Shown here: in pieces, positions 12,098 through 24,690 of the stretch | Layout: the number at the start of each line of letters is the position of its first letter | Position numbering within the stretch: the stretch's first letter is position 1 | The notes under the pieces: generated by a model | Seen by the model: the letters and a program-made list of their open reading frames with translations, nothing else | Told to the model about the DNA's origin: nothing | The model's database searches: none | DNA from: Mya arenaria | Lineage: Eukaryota; Mollusca; Bivalvia; Myida; Myidae | NCBI RefSeq assembly: GCF_026914265.1 | Contig: NC_069136.1 | Location: 14,281,856 to 14,345,855 of the forward strand | Direction: 5' to 3' | Length of the DNA: 64,000 bases | Position numbers and translations under genes: made by a program

Positions 12098-13667
12098 TGG
12101 AATTTTGATAATAATACTAAACTCTAAGAAAATCTGTAAGTTTAAGAAAAGGAGTCTTGTATTGCAAGCATGCCTTTTAAACAACCTAGTAGTACTCCGA
12201 GTAATAGTGCTTTATTATATGTTATCCGTAGGTTTGTTCAGATTCATCGCAAAGTTAAAAATGAAATTTCACTATAACAAACAGTAAAACTATCAAAAAC
12301 TATATTGTTCACTGTTTTGAATATTTAGCTTTCACGTCATCGCATACGGAACTTCGACACTTTTTCGAAATGACGTTCCTTCGCATATAATTTGGGGCAC
12401 CAATTTTGCCATGTTTTACCCCTTTATGGCATAAAAGGGAAAAAGCATTGTAAATGACATTATATTTTATCTCTTGAACACAAAAAGTAGGTATCTCACT
12501 CATGTACACCACTCGTAAAATATAGTGTTTTGTTGCTTACTCAGTGAAGTATTATATTCTCAATAATTCTCAATATATTATAAGTGTTTATATTTATTTC
12601 ATATTATCACGTCTATAGAACATATAGTAAACACACCAGGGAAATGTTTCACCCTGCACTATCATTCTCTGCCGCACTGTTAACCTCTGACGTCATGAAA
12701 TCTTGTTCGGTATAATAAAATAGATATTGACTGCCTTGAGGGTGACAGTGCATAATGTCAACCATCGAAAACCTCGGCTTCACCTCGGTCGACAGTGTTT
12801 ACCTCGGGTTGACAATATGCAATGTCCCTCTCAAGGCAGGCAATATTTGCATAATTAAATTTATTATACCTCACTTTTGTCTACAATGGTAATATCCCAT
12901 TACCCGAAAAAGAGTTATTTTGACTATCAGAAACATTTTCAATCTTTCTGACACGTGACCAAGCAAAAATTGACTTTCAGGTCATATGACAGCAGTGATA
13001 TTTTGAATGTCTTATAATGGCAAATAACTCCTTCAAGCTAACGCCTCCGGTGACATTGTGCTCTCGGGTTTACAATATCAATGTCACACATGCTGCCATT
13101 TGATATTTATACAGTATAATGTTTAAAAAGTTAATTGCACTCTCGACTGTAATTGCTTTTGCCATTCTATGGGCTTATATTGTAATAAGCAGGGATGGAT
13201 CCAGGATTTGACGTGAGAGGGGCGTAACTTAGTTGCGTAACCTTTTGATTTGCGCCCCTGCATTAGGAGAGGCCTGTTGTAAGTTTTTCGGTATCGGAAG
13301 TAGAGGATTACCTTATATGGAAAATGCTTAAAATAGCACATGACGTATTGCAAAGGTTACGATCTACGCACACTTCTGGAGAAATGACCCGGAAACTGAT
13401 GCTTTCTGTCACGGAAAGCTCACGAGAGAGATTCGATTCGAATTTCTTGAGATTGAAACTGAGATTTAAGCTTGCTTAGATATCATCGCTGACCAAACTT
13501 TAAATCAAAATACTACTCGCGCCTTTTTTTTGAATATAATTGTGACTGAATTAAGTTCCTAGAATTATTTATCGCGTTTTCGCTTGTATTGTGAATCGTC
13601 ATTTGATTTCGCGACTTTATTAAAAAAAAAAACAGCAGTATTTGTCTATATTTTCTTTTCTGTCGAG
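12098..13667. other. Spacer between Harbinger and the SGNH/zinc-finger gene
   Basis: No gene is visible here. It holds the fold-back element at 12709-12870 and a decayed relative at about 13030-13110 (GTGACATTGTGCTCTCGGG ... CAATGTCAC). The last 300 bases should contain the promoter and 5' UTR of the next gene, but I cannot point to a specific motif. Confidence 0.5.
12709..12870. repeat. Palindromic fold-back MITE (GGTATAATAAA...TTTATTATACC), copy 1
   Basis: The 162-bp element is nearly one palindrome. The ends are GGTATAATAAAA and TTTATTATACC, and the arms include TGCCTTGAG...TGACA(G/T)TGCAT and GTCAACC. A second copy lies at 17198-17360, and shorter relatives at about 13030-13110 and 16905-16965. 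Confidence 0.75.
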
Positions 13668-16600
13668 ATGCACATCCAGGTCGAGGAGCGTGTGTTTTCT
13701 TCCATTGCAGATTCAAGTGGATGTCTTGGTAGTGCGCTTGTGGCAGGTGATTCCAACGTACATCGTATCCAAGCAGCGATTCCAAATTGGTCCACTATTC
13801 GATGCCTCCCAGTATCAGGTACACACATTTTTAAAAGGCAAATGGATGTTATTTAAATGATTATGGCGAACTATTTTGCTTAAATATTGCATAAAGATGT
13901 TAGTGAATGTATTATGACCCAAATAATCTGCCACAATATACAACTTATAGTCTCCTTCAGTTTTGCAGACGACATATTTCATCAACCCGAAGACCTTATT
14001 CCTTATAGTATCCAATTTGCACTGATATATTTGATGGTTATTACTGTAAACACTATGTTATGCACCAGTAAATTGTAACCCCTCCCCCCCCCCAGGTCCG
14101 GGGGAATACCAGGGATAGCCGGTGAAAAGGGCCATGTTTCTACTTTCCAGGTGGCCCCACAGGGCCGGGTGACTGCGGTGTTTTTGTCATAGCGCCAAAT
14201 TAAGCCAAGATTGGGCTTTATGTAGAGTCTCTGAGGTGCGGGGGCATTTGGCCGGGGTTAAACCATCAGTTTGTTCCCGCAGGGCAGGGATTTTACCCGG
14301 GGTTGGCTGGACCGAAAGTCAAAGTCCCGGCTATTCCCCTGACCCTGGGGGCCATGGTTACAATATTGACTGGTGAATTAGCGTAGCACTATTATCTCAA
14401 GGGTATTCTGTGAGGAAAAGTGGGTCCATGCAGTGTTGGCTTTCAACCCAGAACTGCTCGAACCAACTGAGCTTTCCGGACATGTAGGATTTCGTATCCA
14501 AACACTCTCTAATTTTTCCCATATTTACATTTAAGGGTGATTCTGGCACTCGGTTCTTTCTTTTCTGACACCAATAAAGACATCCGTGGAGGTAGTGAAA
14601 GTACCCAGTGTGGTGGCTGGACACATGAATACCAGAACAATAGCACAGCCCTCTAACCAATTGGCTAGCTGGGCAGCTGGTTTTTACACATGCACACACA
14701 CACGCATATACACACGCTTCATGCCTTCCACCAATAACCTTTTAGGCTGATCCAGAGATTCTTGCATTTTACTTTTGATATATCAGTATATAAGTAGTCC
14801 TGCGAGAAAGAGTGCATCCTGTGTGTGGCTTGAACCCATGATTGCACTAGCATGGCATTCCAGTGATTAATTTTGTGCAAAGGCTTCTCAAGGCTGTTTC
14901 ACTGGACCATTAATTTTATTTTTCCCAAAATATTCTTATTTTTTGTCCAATTTCATATTTGCAAATTATGTTGATTTATACAAATTGCAGTGAATTTTAT
15001 AAAAAAAAATCTTGACATGACAAACTTGTTCACAGCATAATGTTTGCATAAAGAAGTGATAACATGTCTATTTACCATTACCCACACACTGTTTATTCCA
15101 CTCCGCCATTTATTTTGTAGCTTGTTCTTGCTCACACATTTTACACTCCTTGGCCCCAATTAACCTATAAGCTGATTCTGGCATTTTTACCTTTTATTGA
15201 CACAAGTAAGGAAAACAATTTGGAGGAAATATTGTTTGTTTGAATAATAGCCTTCTTTTGGACTCAAACCCATGGCGGCAGGAACATTAGCACAGTTCTC
15301 TAGCCTATTGAGCTGGGCTGGTGGTTCTTACCCACACAAGGTACAGATACATGTAGGCCAATATATTGCTAGAAGTAAAAATGTCATATATTGCCTCGTT
15401 TCTCAGCCATTTCATCTAAAGGTCCCTGTTAGCTCAAAGTACTTGTTAAAGTGATTGGTGTATACAAAATGTTTTTCTTAAGTTTCTAGTCAAAGACCTT
15501 CTTTCTTTTCACTTTTCCTGTTTAAACATCCCACATATCAGTCAAGCTAAACTGAATATTTTTTTTATGTATATGGACAAACAAGAACTCCACACGACCA
15601 CTTTTTAAACAGTGTATTATGTGAAAAGAAAAGGAAAAATGTTTTTTTATTTAATACCAATTAAATTCCATGCGCCAATCATATCACAAGATATGGTACT
15701 GCATATTCCATTCCATATTAATTATTGAATCAAATGTTTCTTGATTGATTTGAACCATCCAATACCAAAATAATATTATTAATGCATCAGTCAATTGTAA
15801 CCAGGCCCCCCCCCCCCCCCCAAGAAATGGTCCTTACCGGGGTTAGGGTTAGCAGTTTGTCCCCACAGGGCTGGGGTTAAACCCGGGATTTGCTGGACCG
15901 AGAGTCAAAGTCACCGGTATTCTGGACCCAAAGGGGGAGGGGGGGTCGTGGTTAAAGAAAACATAAAAACAAAAGCTACCATTGTTCAGTTTACCTCAAT
16001 TGTAGGAGCCAAGTTTGTGAATGACAAGAAGGGATTTGTGGCAGTTCTGCAGCTTTCATTGAAGAAGGAGTTTTACCCATGTGTCTATATTCATCTTGGC
16101 TCCAATGATGTTCAAGCCAGAGAGGATGTGTTTTATAGGTACACATTAAATATGTTTGATTCTATTACGTAAGAAGCAGTCTTTTCAATAAGCTTCGTCA
16201 AGGTACCAGTTTTTAAAAACTCCCTTTGGCGCACTCTATTTCTATGACACACATTTTGTCTACTAAGTAACAAAACAATTTATGAAATTTTATTTAATCT
16301 CCTTTTCCTCAAGTTTTAATGTTATGAAATATGCCTGATTCAAGAAAGTTATGACAAAGTGTTATTACGACTTTATAATGCTTTATTTGAAGAAGTCACT
16401 ACTTGTTTGCCTTGGCTTTATTAATAGTCTAATAATGTATGTTTATTTCAAAGGAGAGTCACTGAGGTATGTGATAGTATCCACGAGACGAGTCCGGAAA
16501 CTGAGATTGTTTTATGTTCTATTCTGCCACGAAAAAAGAATGACAGACGAGTATCTTCAACATTAGCGAGAGTCTTCAACAGATGGATCCAGAATGCTAA

Positions 16601-19600
16601 CACCATGCTAATGGACATTTCAGAGGCCATCCCATACATCAGATTCCTTGGATATGGAGCTCAGGTATAAATCAACAAAATAAGTTTATGCAATACAGAA
16701 ATAAAAGCTGTAGATATTTGGCAAATTTAAGATGGTCCTTATTTATATAGACAGGTAGAAATATGTAACTGTAATGCATTTTTATGCCTTTGTGGATATG
16801 GGTTGTCATAATGATATTGTTTATTTCATTGGTATACATATATCATTATTATAAGTCACGTGACCTGCCCATGTTAATTTCTCATATTCCCATCATGGGC
16901 AATTTCGTACTGTCACACACTGACAGTATCGTTTTGACCGGTTGACATGATACTGTCACATAGCACGCACGTATTAAAATAGGCATTTTTTGGTTTCCCA
17001 AGTCTGAGGTGGTAAGCGCTTATTAAAATGTATTGTGAATCTGGTTACAACCGGTGTTTGCCTTATTTCTAAACAACATTTGCAACAAAATGACAGCTAA
17101 AGTAAACAAACAATAATTACAGAATAAATTGATTAAACTTGAAAGTTGTGTTATGGTAAAAATCTTATATATCATGTATATAAATGTAACTGTGTTCGGT
17201 ATAATAAAATAAATATTGCATGGCTTCCAGTGTGACAGTACATATTGTCAACATTCGGGTAAATACTGTTACCCTCGGCTTCTCCTCGGGTAACAGTATT
17301 TCCCTCATGTTAACAATATGTACTGTCACACTGGAAGGCATGCAATATTTATATAATATTCACCAACTTTTTCAAAAACAGTATATGAGCAATATCATTA
17401 TTTTTGTTTCTGTATCTCGGTTAACAAGATAGTATATTGAAGATAGCAAAGATGAAGACTTAATATTCCAATGATTGAAAAGTTTGTTAAACCATGCATT
17501 CTGTTTTTATATACAATTAAGGAATGTGCTGATGTGTTGGGTCGTGATGGACTTCATCTGAGTCGTGTTGGTGGTAGACATTGTAGTCAGGTGATTGAGG
17601 AGGATGTGTATTCCTGGAGTGAAATAGCCTATCAGCAGGATGTACATTGGAATGAAGACATACGCCAACCACATTCAGCAGAGATTGATGCATCAAGCTT
17701 TGACCAGTGGTATTTGTTTCAAATATATTTCAATTCAGCTGAGTTAATTAGTTTTTTGCCTGTGTAAAATATCTGAATATTGTCATTACCTCAGTGTTGT
17801 TTAAGGGTATAAGATGAACATGTCGTGTTGATGAATTAACATGAAATATTTTACAATGATAAGAATTATATTAAATGTTGGCATTGTTCGATACTGTCTC
17901 ACTTAATTGCTTGTTGTATGATGCAAGGTTAAGTATGACTCTTGTTCGGTTTGTAATATGTTAGTCAGTTAAAAGAAGGATGTCCATTTAATTATAGTTC
18001 ATATGGTGTTCCTAACTCCCTACGTCTGAGATATTAAAAACAATATTTTCCTGGTGCCTTATTTTTAGCTCTGACTATTTTCAAAGCCTGGCAGCTGCTG
18101 TTGAACCAGTCAGTGACCAGAATGTCCAGGCCAGCAAGCAGCCTCTGTACTCGGAAATAGTCCGTTTGGTAAATACAACACTTGCTCTAAATGGATGGCA
18201 TTTGCTAGATCAATAGTTATAATTTATCAAAAGCATTGAATTCTCTGATAAAACAGATGAACTGAACTTCATATTATGACCGCAAAAGGAACATTTGTTT
18301 TATTATTACAGCCAGCAGCTGAAGTTCCAGATGTTACCTCAGTGCAGCATAATGTGAAGTTACCAAGGCGCAATGTATTGAAGGTCTCTGTTATGTTTGT
18401 TTTGTACTTAAAATATATATTATAACATAATTATTTAATAAATATAGGTAATAGTGCAAAAAAACTTATGTCAATCTGAGATTCCTGTGCTGGTGTTCTT
18501 TTTGAAAGCCTGTTAAGCTGTTTCAGATGGGCAATGCAACAATTTTAATAAAATTTAATGAGCATTTACATAACTAAACTTAAATACATTCATTGTTGAA
18601 AACATTTAAAGCATGTCTGTTTCTTGTCTACCTTTGGTAGGGACAAGGGTTAAACAACCTGAAACATTTCCATATTTTGCTATATTTTTATATATCCTGA
18701 TTGACTTATACCCAGAAGGTAGCCAACGTTTTTTGTCATTAATATTTAGGTTGATGAATGTGCTAGATCAGCCAGACCATGTAACCACAGATCAAACAAA
18801 CATGGAAGGGCAAGGCGAAGAAAATTTACGCAACACAGACAGCTGAAAGTTCAAAGGTAAATGAAATATATTTGCTGATGTTAAAGCTTCTGTTTAATTT
18901 ACTTGTCAAATCAATTAATTGATGTTACAATTATGTTTCCACATGTATATTTGTAGATCTGAGCAGTATAAAGATCACGTTGAAATTCCGTTGACATCTG
19001 ATGTAACGGTAAAGGTGAAGGCAGACAATGTACATAGCATCTGGATGGTAAGTTACAATATTCCTGTAGTGATGTAGTTTCTTCAAAAAAGATTAAAATC
19101 AACATAACTATCAAAGTTAATCCTAATCATTTTCTGAGCCATAACAATGTCCTAGTGTTGTGATGTGTTCTTGAAATAGAGAGAAGAAACACTTTTGATG
19201 GTGGTTATGGATAATAAATGCTTTGATATCTTGCATATTTAGTGCCCGAAAGAAGACGCCATTACCACAAAGAAGCGCCTACCTGTCTGCTCTACAATGA
19301 CTGGAGTTAAGAAGATAAACAAGGTAAGAACATGCTACATGAAATTGCAATTTGTAACAAATTGCAGCATCATTTAAATTAAATACAATTCAGTTTTCCA
19401 ATAATTTAATAAGAAAAGGGTAGGCAAATGCAAAACCAATGCCTTTGTTAATCTATGAGGATTTCATTCCCAGCTTCATTTAGTAAAACCAGAGTTATAG
19501 CCCTTGTGTTTGCATTATTATTATTATCATATTTTTTTTTCTATTTATTTCTAAGAATGTTTTGGTGTATTGCTTTGATGCTTTCTGTTGAAATGTTTTA

Positions 19601-22600
19601 ATGTGCAATATTACGAAAAGTGTCGAAGTGAATTGTAAAAACCTCATTTTATATATTAAAGCAAGAAATATTGAATGCATTGTGTCCGTTAACTGTAGCA
19701 GACATGGTTTGACTGCCCCCTATGCCCAGTGAAGTGTTCTAGAGAAGATTTCCTACTGGACCATTTCTGTCGACGCCATGTACCTGGAGGGACCAAATAC
19801 AAGAAGAACACTGACAATTCTTTCTGTCATCGGGTATGTTAGATATTTACTGAGTAGTACGGTAAACAAGTTTTTTTTTATATCAGTGAATGAGTTTTAC
19901 CTCTTAGTTTATAATTATACATTGTATAATAAATTTTTCATAGTCCTTGGCATCTTCATTTCTTACATGACTACTTTGTAAGTTTTAATAAGGTGGCTAT
20001 GATTAAATTGGTATATTTTGATCCCCCACCCCCTTTTTGGAAATTTCCCCCTGGCCCCTTAAATTTATTGACTGATATAAAAATGCTCAACACGGGTCTA
20101 ACCGTCTTGCATATTTGTCAGGTATTGGAAACAGCTTAAATTGATACCAGCTGGTGTTGATGTAAACATTTACATGTAAAAAGGGAGGATTGTTACATTG
20201 TGTTATGCAATAAGACAGAGCATGAACACATATCCAAATGTGATACAGTCATTTATAAAAAACACACAACCCAAACCACTATTTAAAACAAGAATTTGAT
20301 GAAAATGTGGCAATAAATTTATATTGGCGTAAGATACATTGGATTGTCTACTTTCTCTGTGACATTCCCCCCATCCCCAGTGAAAGATATGTTTATAATT
20401 GTATATATGCATTAGTTTTGTTTATTTACTGAATCTTAATGCTCATTAGATAATCAATGATTCTTGCTTGTCAATAATTGTCAATTCATTGTAATGTTAA
20501 TCAAATTTAATTGAATTAATGCCAAAAATGACAGATTTATATGTAATATTCATTATGTGCTTTCTGTCTAATAAAAGAAATTTATCAGTAAAACAAAATG
20601 GTTATTTACACTGTTCTGAAATTTTAGTCAGTTTTAATGTCAAAACCATACTTTAGTGCAAACAGGGTCCAGGAACTCAAAGTATAAATTTATGATATCC
20701 TTTCTGAAATGACATTTATCTTGCTTGTTCAGTGAAATAAATTACAATATTACATTGAAAAACAAAACAAGCATCATCTATATATAATGAACTTCCCATT
20801 AGGGTAATTTTAATGTTTAAATAATAAAAAGGGATATTAATGTTTAATGAAATTATTTTATTACAATTTACGAACAAGAAATCAACGAAGAGCAGCAGAA
20901 GTCAGCCAAACTCGAAGAGCACCATTTCAACATCCAGCCTGAACCCTGTAGAAAAAACTTCACCTCCCCATCAAGGTTTAATTTCTTTCTTGGGTACTAA
21001 ATCAAACATTGTTTATACAATTTTTTCATGTTAAACATGCAATATAACAGATAAATTTGTAATAAAAATTTTGCATTTTCTATGGTCTGAATGAAGGTAA
21101 TAATTCAGAAAAAGATTAAATGATTTATTTACCATATAAACAAATTTCTTCTGTTTTTGTCCCCAAGACCTATCACTGTGAATGGAATAATTGTGGATTC
21201 ATCGGGCTAACAACAACTAGAATGGGACAACACCTGCGACAACATGGACGAGAAGAGGAATGCAAATGGGCGCAATGCAATGGATTTCAGCGAACGAGCG
21301 ACGAAGACCTGGAGTTACACATTATACACGACCACTTCTTTGATGTATGGTGCAAAAAAGATATTGTAATGTTTAACTTTTTTGCATGTTTATAACACTA
21401 AATAGAAAATTAAAAATGTAATGACAGGGTTTATCAATAGCCATGATGATCTCCTTAACCTACTGAGCAATAATAAACTAGCTGTGGCATTCCCTTGTGT
21501 TCATGTATGACACTGTTAAACATCTTTCTGTCAATTTTATTTCCCAAATGATTTTTTATTTAGGACAGAATCACCTTTCCTTCCCTAGATGATTGGCTGG
21601 AATATCTCCCAGAAAAAAGAATCGACCCAGAAACCACTGATTTACGCTTCTGTCCAAAACACCTGGTAAGACCTTTTCAATAGTTTCCATATTTGAACTC
21701 AATGTGGAAATAAAGGAGTCTTTTTCAGCAATATTTCACTCACAAATATGAGAAATATTCAATGTATTTTACAGAGAAGCAAGCTGAAGTTGTTACTGTT
21801 TGATGAGGACTACCTGGACATGCCGACAAACAAATCCTACACAATGAGCGACCACCTGTGTACACTGGATTTTGAAAGTAATCATTATACTAAAAATTTC
21901 TTAAATATTGAGAAAAAATTTATTGAAAAAAGACTTTTGTTAGGTGAAGACTGGTCAGATTATAATGGTAAATTTGAGGAAAATGACACTGATTCACTTT
22001 TAAGTCCAGATCCAAAAGTCCGCAAGCACAGGCAGTTCCATGGTGGAAAATATCAATTCCACTTTGTCCAAACTTCACGTCCTGAATTAAGTTCAAATTC
22101 TCATTCTGGAACTAAGTTAAAGCCTGTAAAAAGAAAAGCTTCCTGTACATTTCCAAATGAATGGTCAAGTATCTTGCTGACAAATTTACAATTCTGTTCT
22201 CATGCCATAACTATGCAGAACTTATTTCTGAATTTGATTTTAGAAGAAGGAATTGTTGATTGCAAAAAACTAAGTTTTCTTAAGTTAGAATATGACACTG
22301 CTCTATTAGCATCAGCCAAAACCTGCACCAAAGGTGTTTTTGTTTGTCATGTATTTAAAATCATTGTAGACAATGCTGAATATCTGTACATCCGCTATGT
22401 TGAGTCTGGAGTGTATGCTGGCCTAATGGAACAGAAATATTTGCAAGAAATCAAAGATACATTTCATTACACTGACAATAATATGTTTTTGCATAATACA
22501 TTAACAGTGGAAGATATACAGAACATGGAATCTGATCATATAAAAGATAAAAAGGAAAAGCCGAATACATATAAGCCCAGCAGCAGACTTAATGATTTCT

Positions 22601-22746
22601 TTAAGCAAAAATTCATTCCAGGTATTGCTGATACAAGACAAATGAAGGACACTGACGGACGGTGCGATTTCAATATGCCCACCTTCGGGGGCATAAAAAG
22701 TCTGTATGAACTTTCATATAAACCAAGTTTGGTCACAATATGTTGA
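13668..22746 (+). CDS. SGNH-hydrolase-like / C2H2 zinc-finger protein, 14 exons
   Basis: Exons: 13668-13818, 16006-16138, 16454-16664, 17522-17709, 18069-18168, 18312-18383, 18750-18856, 18957-19047, 19243-19323, 19702-19833, 20879-20975, 21168-21344, 21564-21665 and 21775-22746. Phases agree at every junction except 20975/21168, where an exon edge is probably misplaced. The product is about 870 residues. Residues 20-180 carry the SGNH (GDSL-like) esterase motifs: GDSN with Ser29, GSND with Asn84, and DGLH with Asp174 and His177. A basic linker (RARRRKFTQHRQ) follows. Next come C2H2 fingers: CX2CX12HX4H at about 383-404, then CX4CX12HX3H and CX4CX13HX4H near 458-510, the last two GLI/ZIC-like in spacing. 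The final exon encodes about 320 unrecognised residues, and its last 30 or so come from a dispersed repeat. The ATG at 13668 is in frame with the GDS block; a further upstream exon cannot be excluded. Nuclear localisation is an inference from the fingers. Enzyme activity is unproven, and this domain class can also be a non-catalytic fold. Confidence 0.75.
14061..14377. mobile_element. GC-rich poly-C Harbinger-type MITE, copy 1
   Basis: The ends are TGCACCAGTAAATTGTAACC and the inverted TGGTTACAATATTGACTGGT, flanked by TTA on both sides. Next to one end is a run of C, and the core is GC-rich (CCCGCAGGGCAGGGATTTTA, TTTGGCCGGGGTT). The TTA target duplication and size of about 317 bp fit PIF/Harbinger MITEs. 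It lies in intron 1 of the SGNH/zinc-finger gene, in the opposite orientation to the copies at 30446 and 31001. Confidence 0.8.
14440..15340 (-). repeat. Cluster of tRNA-like (SINE-type) repeat fragments
   Basis: On the minus strand several pieces resemble Pol III internal promoters. Box-A-like TAGCCAATTGGTTAGAGGG lies near 14635. GCTCAGTTGGTTCGAGCAG lies near 14455. A box-B-like TGGGTTCAAGCC lies near 14838, and a paired A/B set (AGCTCAATAGGCTAGAG ... GGGTTTGAGTCC) spans 15260-15320. None folds into a convincing tRNA, so they look like decayed SINE copies in intron 1. Confidence 0.5.
15782..15954. repeat. GC-rich poly-C MITE, truncated copy
   Basis: It begins TGCATCAGTCAATTGTAACC, then a run of 14 C. 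It retains CCCCACAGGGCTGGGGTT and GCTGGACCGAGAGTCAAAGT, and stops at GTCGTGGTTA without the far end. About half of the element is missing. It lies just before exon 2 of the SGNH/zinc-finger gene. Confidence 0.7.
17198..17360. repeat. Palindromic fold-back MITE, copy 2
   Basis: A near-perfect hairpin: TGACAGTACATATTGTCAAC on the left is mirrored by GTTAACAATATGTACTGTCA on the right, with a CCTCGGCTTCTCCTCGGG centre. The left end shares GGTATAATAAAATA with the copy at 12709. It lies in intron 3 of the SGNH/zinc-finger gene; an older relative is at about 16905-16965. Confidence 0.75.
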
Positions 22747-22930
22747 CCTTCAAGTTAATCAATACCAGTTCTTTTGCTTTTAATAGTAACTTTGACCTTT
22801 ATATTGATCCCAGAAGCCTAAAATGCAATCTCATGAAAGGTCTTCATAAAGGCTTTCTACATACGAAGTTTGGTCACTATATGTCAAACCTAGCTAAAAT
22901 TATTTTACACATAAGGTGACTTTGAAGACC
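22640..22930 (+). repeat. Dispersed repeat that supplies the 3' end of the SGNH/zinc-finger ORF
   Basis: GACGGACGGTGCGATTTCAA, then CTTCGGGGGCATAAAAAG (22654-22700), recurs near 26113 as GGACAGTGCGATTTTAAT ... CTCGGGGGCATAAAAAA. After this come alternating 'TTTGGTCACTATATG' and 'GTGACTTTGA' phrases running to about 22930. The terminal ~30 codons of the gene lie within it. Confidence 0.6.
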
Positions 22931-23337
22931 CTTCCACCAGCCCGCCCAAACAATTAGCTTTCAAAAACCCTGTTAAGAATATATAAATGTGCCTGACATA
23001 AGAAATAAAAATGAAAAAAGGGCAATAATTTGTATTTAGTTAAAATGGAGTTATGTCACCTTATTGTAAGATGTTCATCATTAATTGTGCAAGGTATTAA
23101 GTCCATTGAATGAAGGCTATTGAAGTATTAACCTCATTATGTAATGACCCTGAACAACTGTATGGAGTATTAAGTGACTTTAATGAAGGGTTTTGCAGTT
23201 ATGAGTGAAAATCCCTATGAGTGAAAATCCCAACTTGGTCTTAAACTTTAACCGGACGCTAAAGCCAAAGCAGATGCTGAGGCGAGTGGTATAACCCTCC
23301 TTATTATTCAAATAGTCCAGCTAAAAATGTTGATAAG

Positions 23338-23675
23338 GTACATACCAGTTTGATATTTTGTCCATTTAAAAATATAACCACTGGAGGGAAGGCATTTATT
23401 AAGTTTTAATGCCAACCCCATACAAAAGCAAATGTGCCTTTTGGGGTGCAAATTAGCAAAAAAGCCCAACCATATATTATTAAAAATCTGCCAAACCCGG
23501 TGGTTATATGTTTTAGGAGAATAGCCCTAAGTGTTAATTACACTAAATATCGCCTTATTACAGCTTTGTTATTGACTTAAGACATGAGATGTTTATAATG
23601 TGTATTAGAGAGGTCCAATATCTATCGTTTTTGTTTAAGTCCCAGTCTAATCAAGATATCAAACTGGTATGTACC
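23338..23675. mobile_element. MITE with GGTACATACCAGTTTGATAT terminal repeats
   Basis: The left end GGTACATACCAGTTTGATAT is mirrored at the right by ATATCAAACTGGTATGTACC. The element is about 338 bp and non-coding, with internal ATATAACCACTGG and its near mirror GGTGGTTATAT. No clear target duplication was seen. Confidence 0.75.
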
Positions 23676-24244
23676 GGTTCTCCCATATTTTATTGAAATG
23701 ATTCCAATAACACCCTTATCTCTGTTACTTAAAAATACAGTTGTCATAACAGAGCCCGTCCTCTTTAAGTCCACATTGGCAGTGAGATTAAATTAAAATG
23801 TGATTCTGTTCATTCTTCTTCAAACAGCATTCATCGTGAATCTCGGACATCTTTAATCTATTGGAAATAGAAAGAAGACCTTCATAGAAATTATTTCCAT
23901 TTTCAGTTTTATGTATTTCATCATTATGGCAATTAAATAATAGTACAAATAATATCAAATTATTATAAAGATGATTTTGACTTCTGTCATCTTCATTGCA
24001 TCTAATCCATCTACATTATACTATCCTTTTACAATTGACATCTTTTTTAAATATATATATATATATATAAATACTGAATGTCTAATAAACATTACCTGTA
24101 AAAGTGTCATGACTTGCACCCATATCTGTTTTAACTGAGTCTGTATCTGAAAAGAGTGCATAAAATCAAAGCTTCACATACAAATTAGCTTCATGTTATA
24201 AAGAAATATATAATGATGCTATGAAGTCAAACATGCACTTATAA

Positions 24245-24690
24245 TAAACTAGAGGCCTATGTTCTACTGGCTGGGTTTGTGTGGTCAACATCACTGTTTT
24301 CGAAAAGAACCAACCCCTTATGGATTCTGAATACTCATTTTTTCATAAAGGCCCATAATCTTATCATTTCAAGGTTTTTCGAAAGGAACCAAGCTCTAAT
24401 GGATATCAAAATACTGTACAAGTTTCATCAAAATACAATCAAAACTGAAGGCTGTATCATGTTAACGAGCAACTGCTTACTGACACACTGATTTTTTATA
24501 CTATCAAGGCCCATAATCTAGGCATGCATGGGCGGATCTGGCTGGTTTTCAAAAGGAACCGAGCTCTTATGGATATGTAAATACTGTACAAGTTTCATCA
24601 AGATACAATCAAAACTGAAGGCTGTATCATGTTAAAGAGGAATTGTTTACAGACGCACGGAGGCACATACTACGTACACACTACCATCAC
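24245..24690 (+). repeat. Two to three tandem units of a dispersed ~190-bp repeat
   Basis: Units share GTTTTTCGAAAGGAACC, ATGGATAT, ATACTGTACAAGTTTCATCA and AACTGAAGGCTGTATCATGT. The last unit ends in a CAGACGCACGGAGGCACATA tail. No coding content. Confidence 0.65.
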
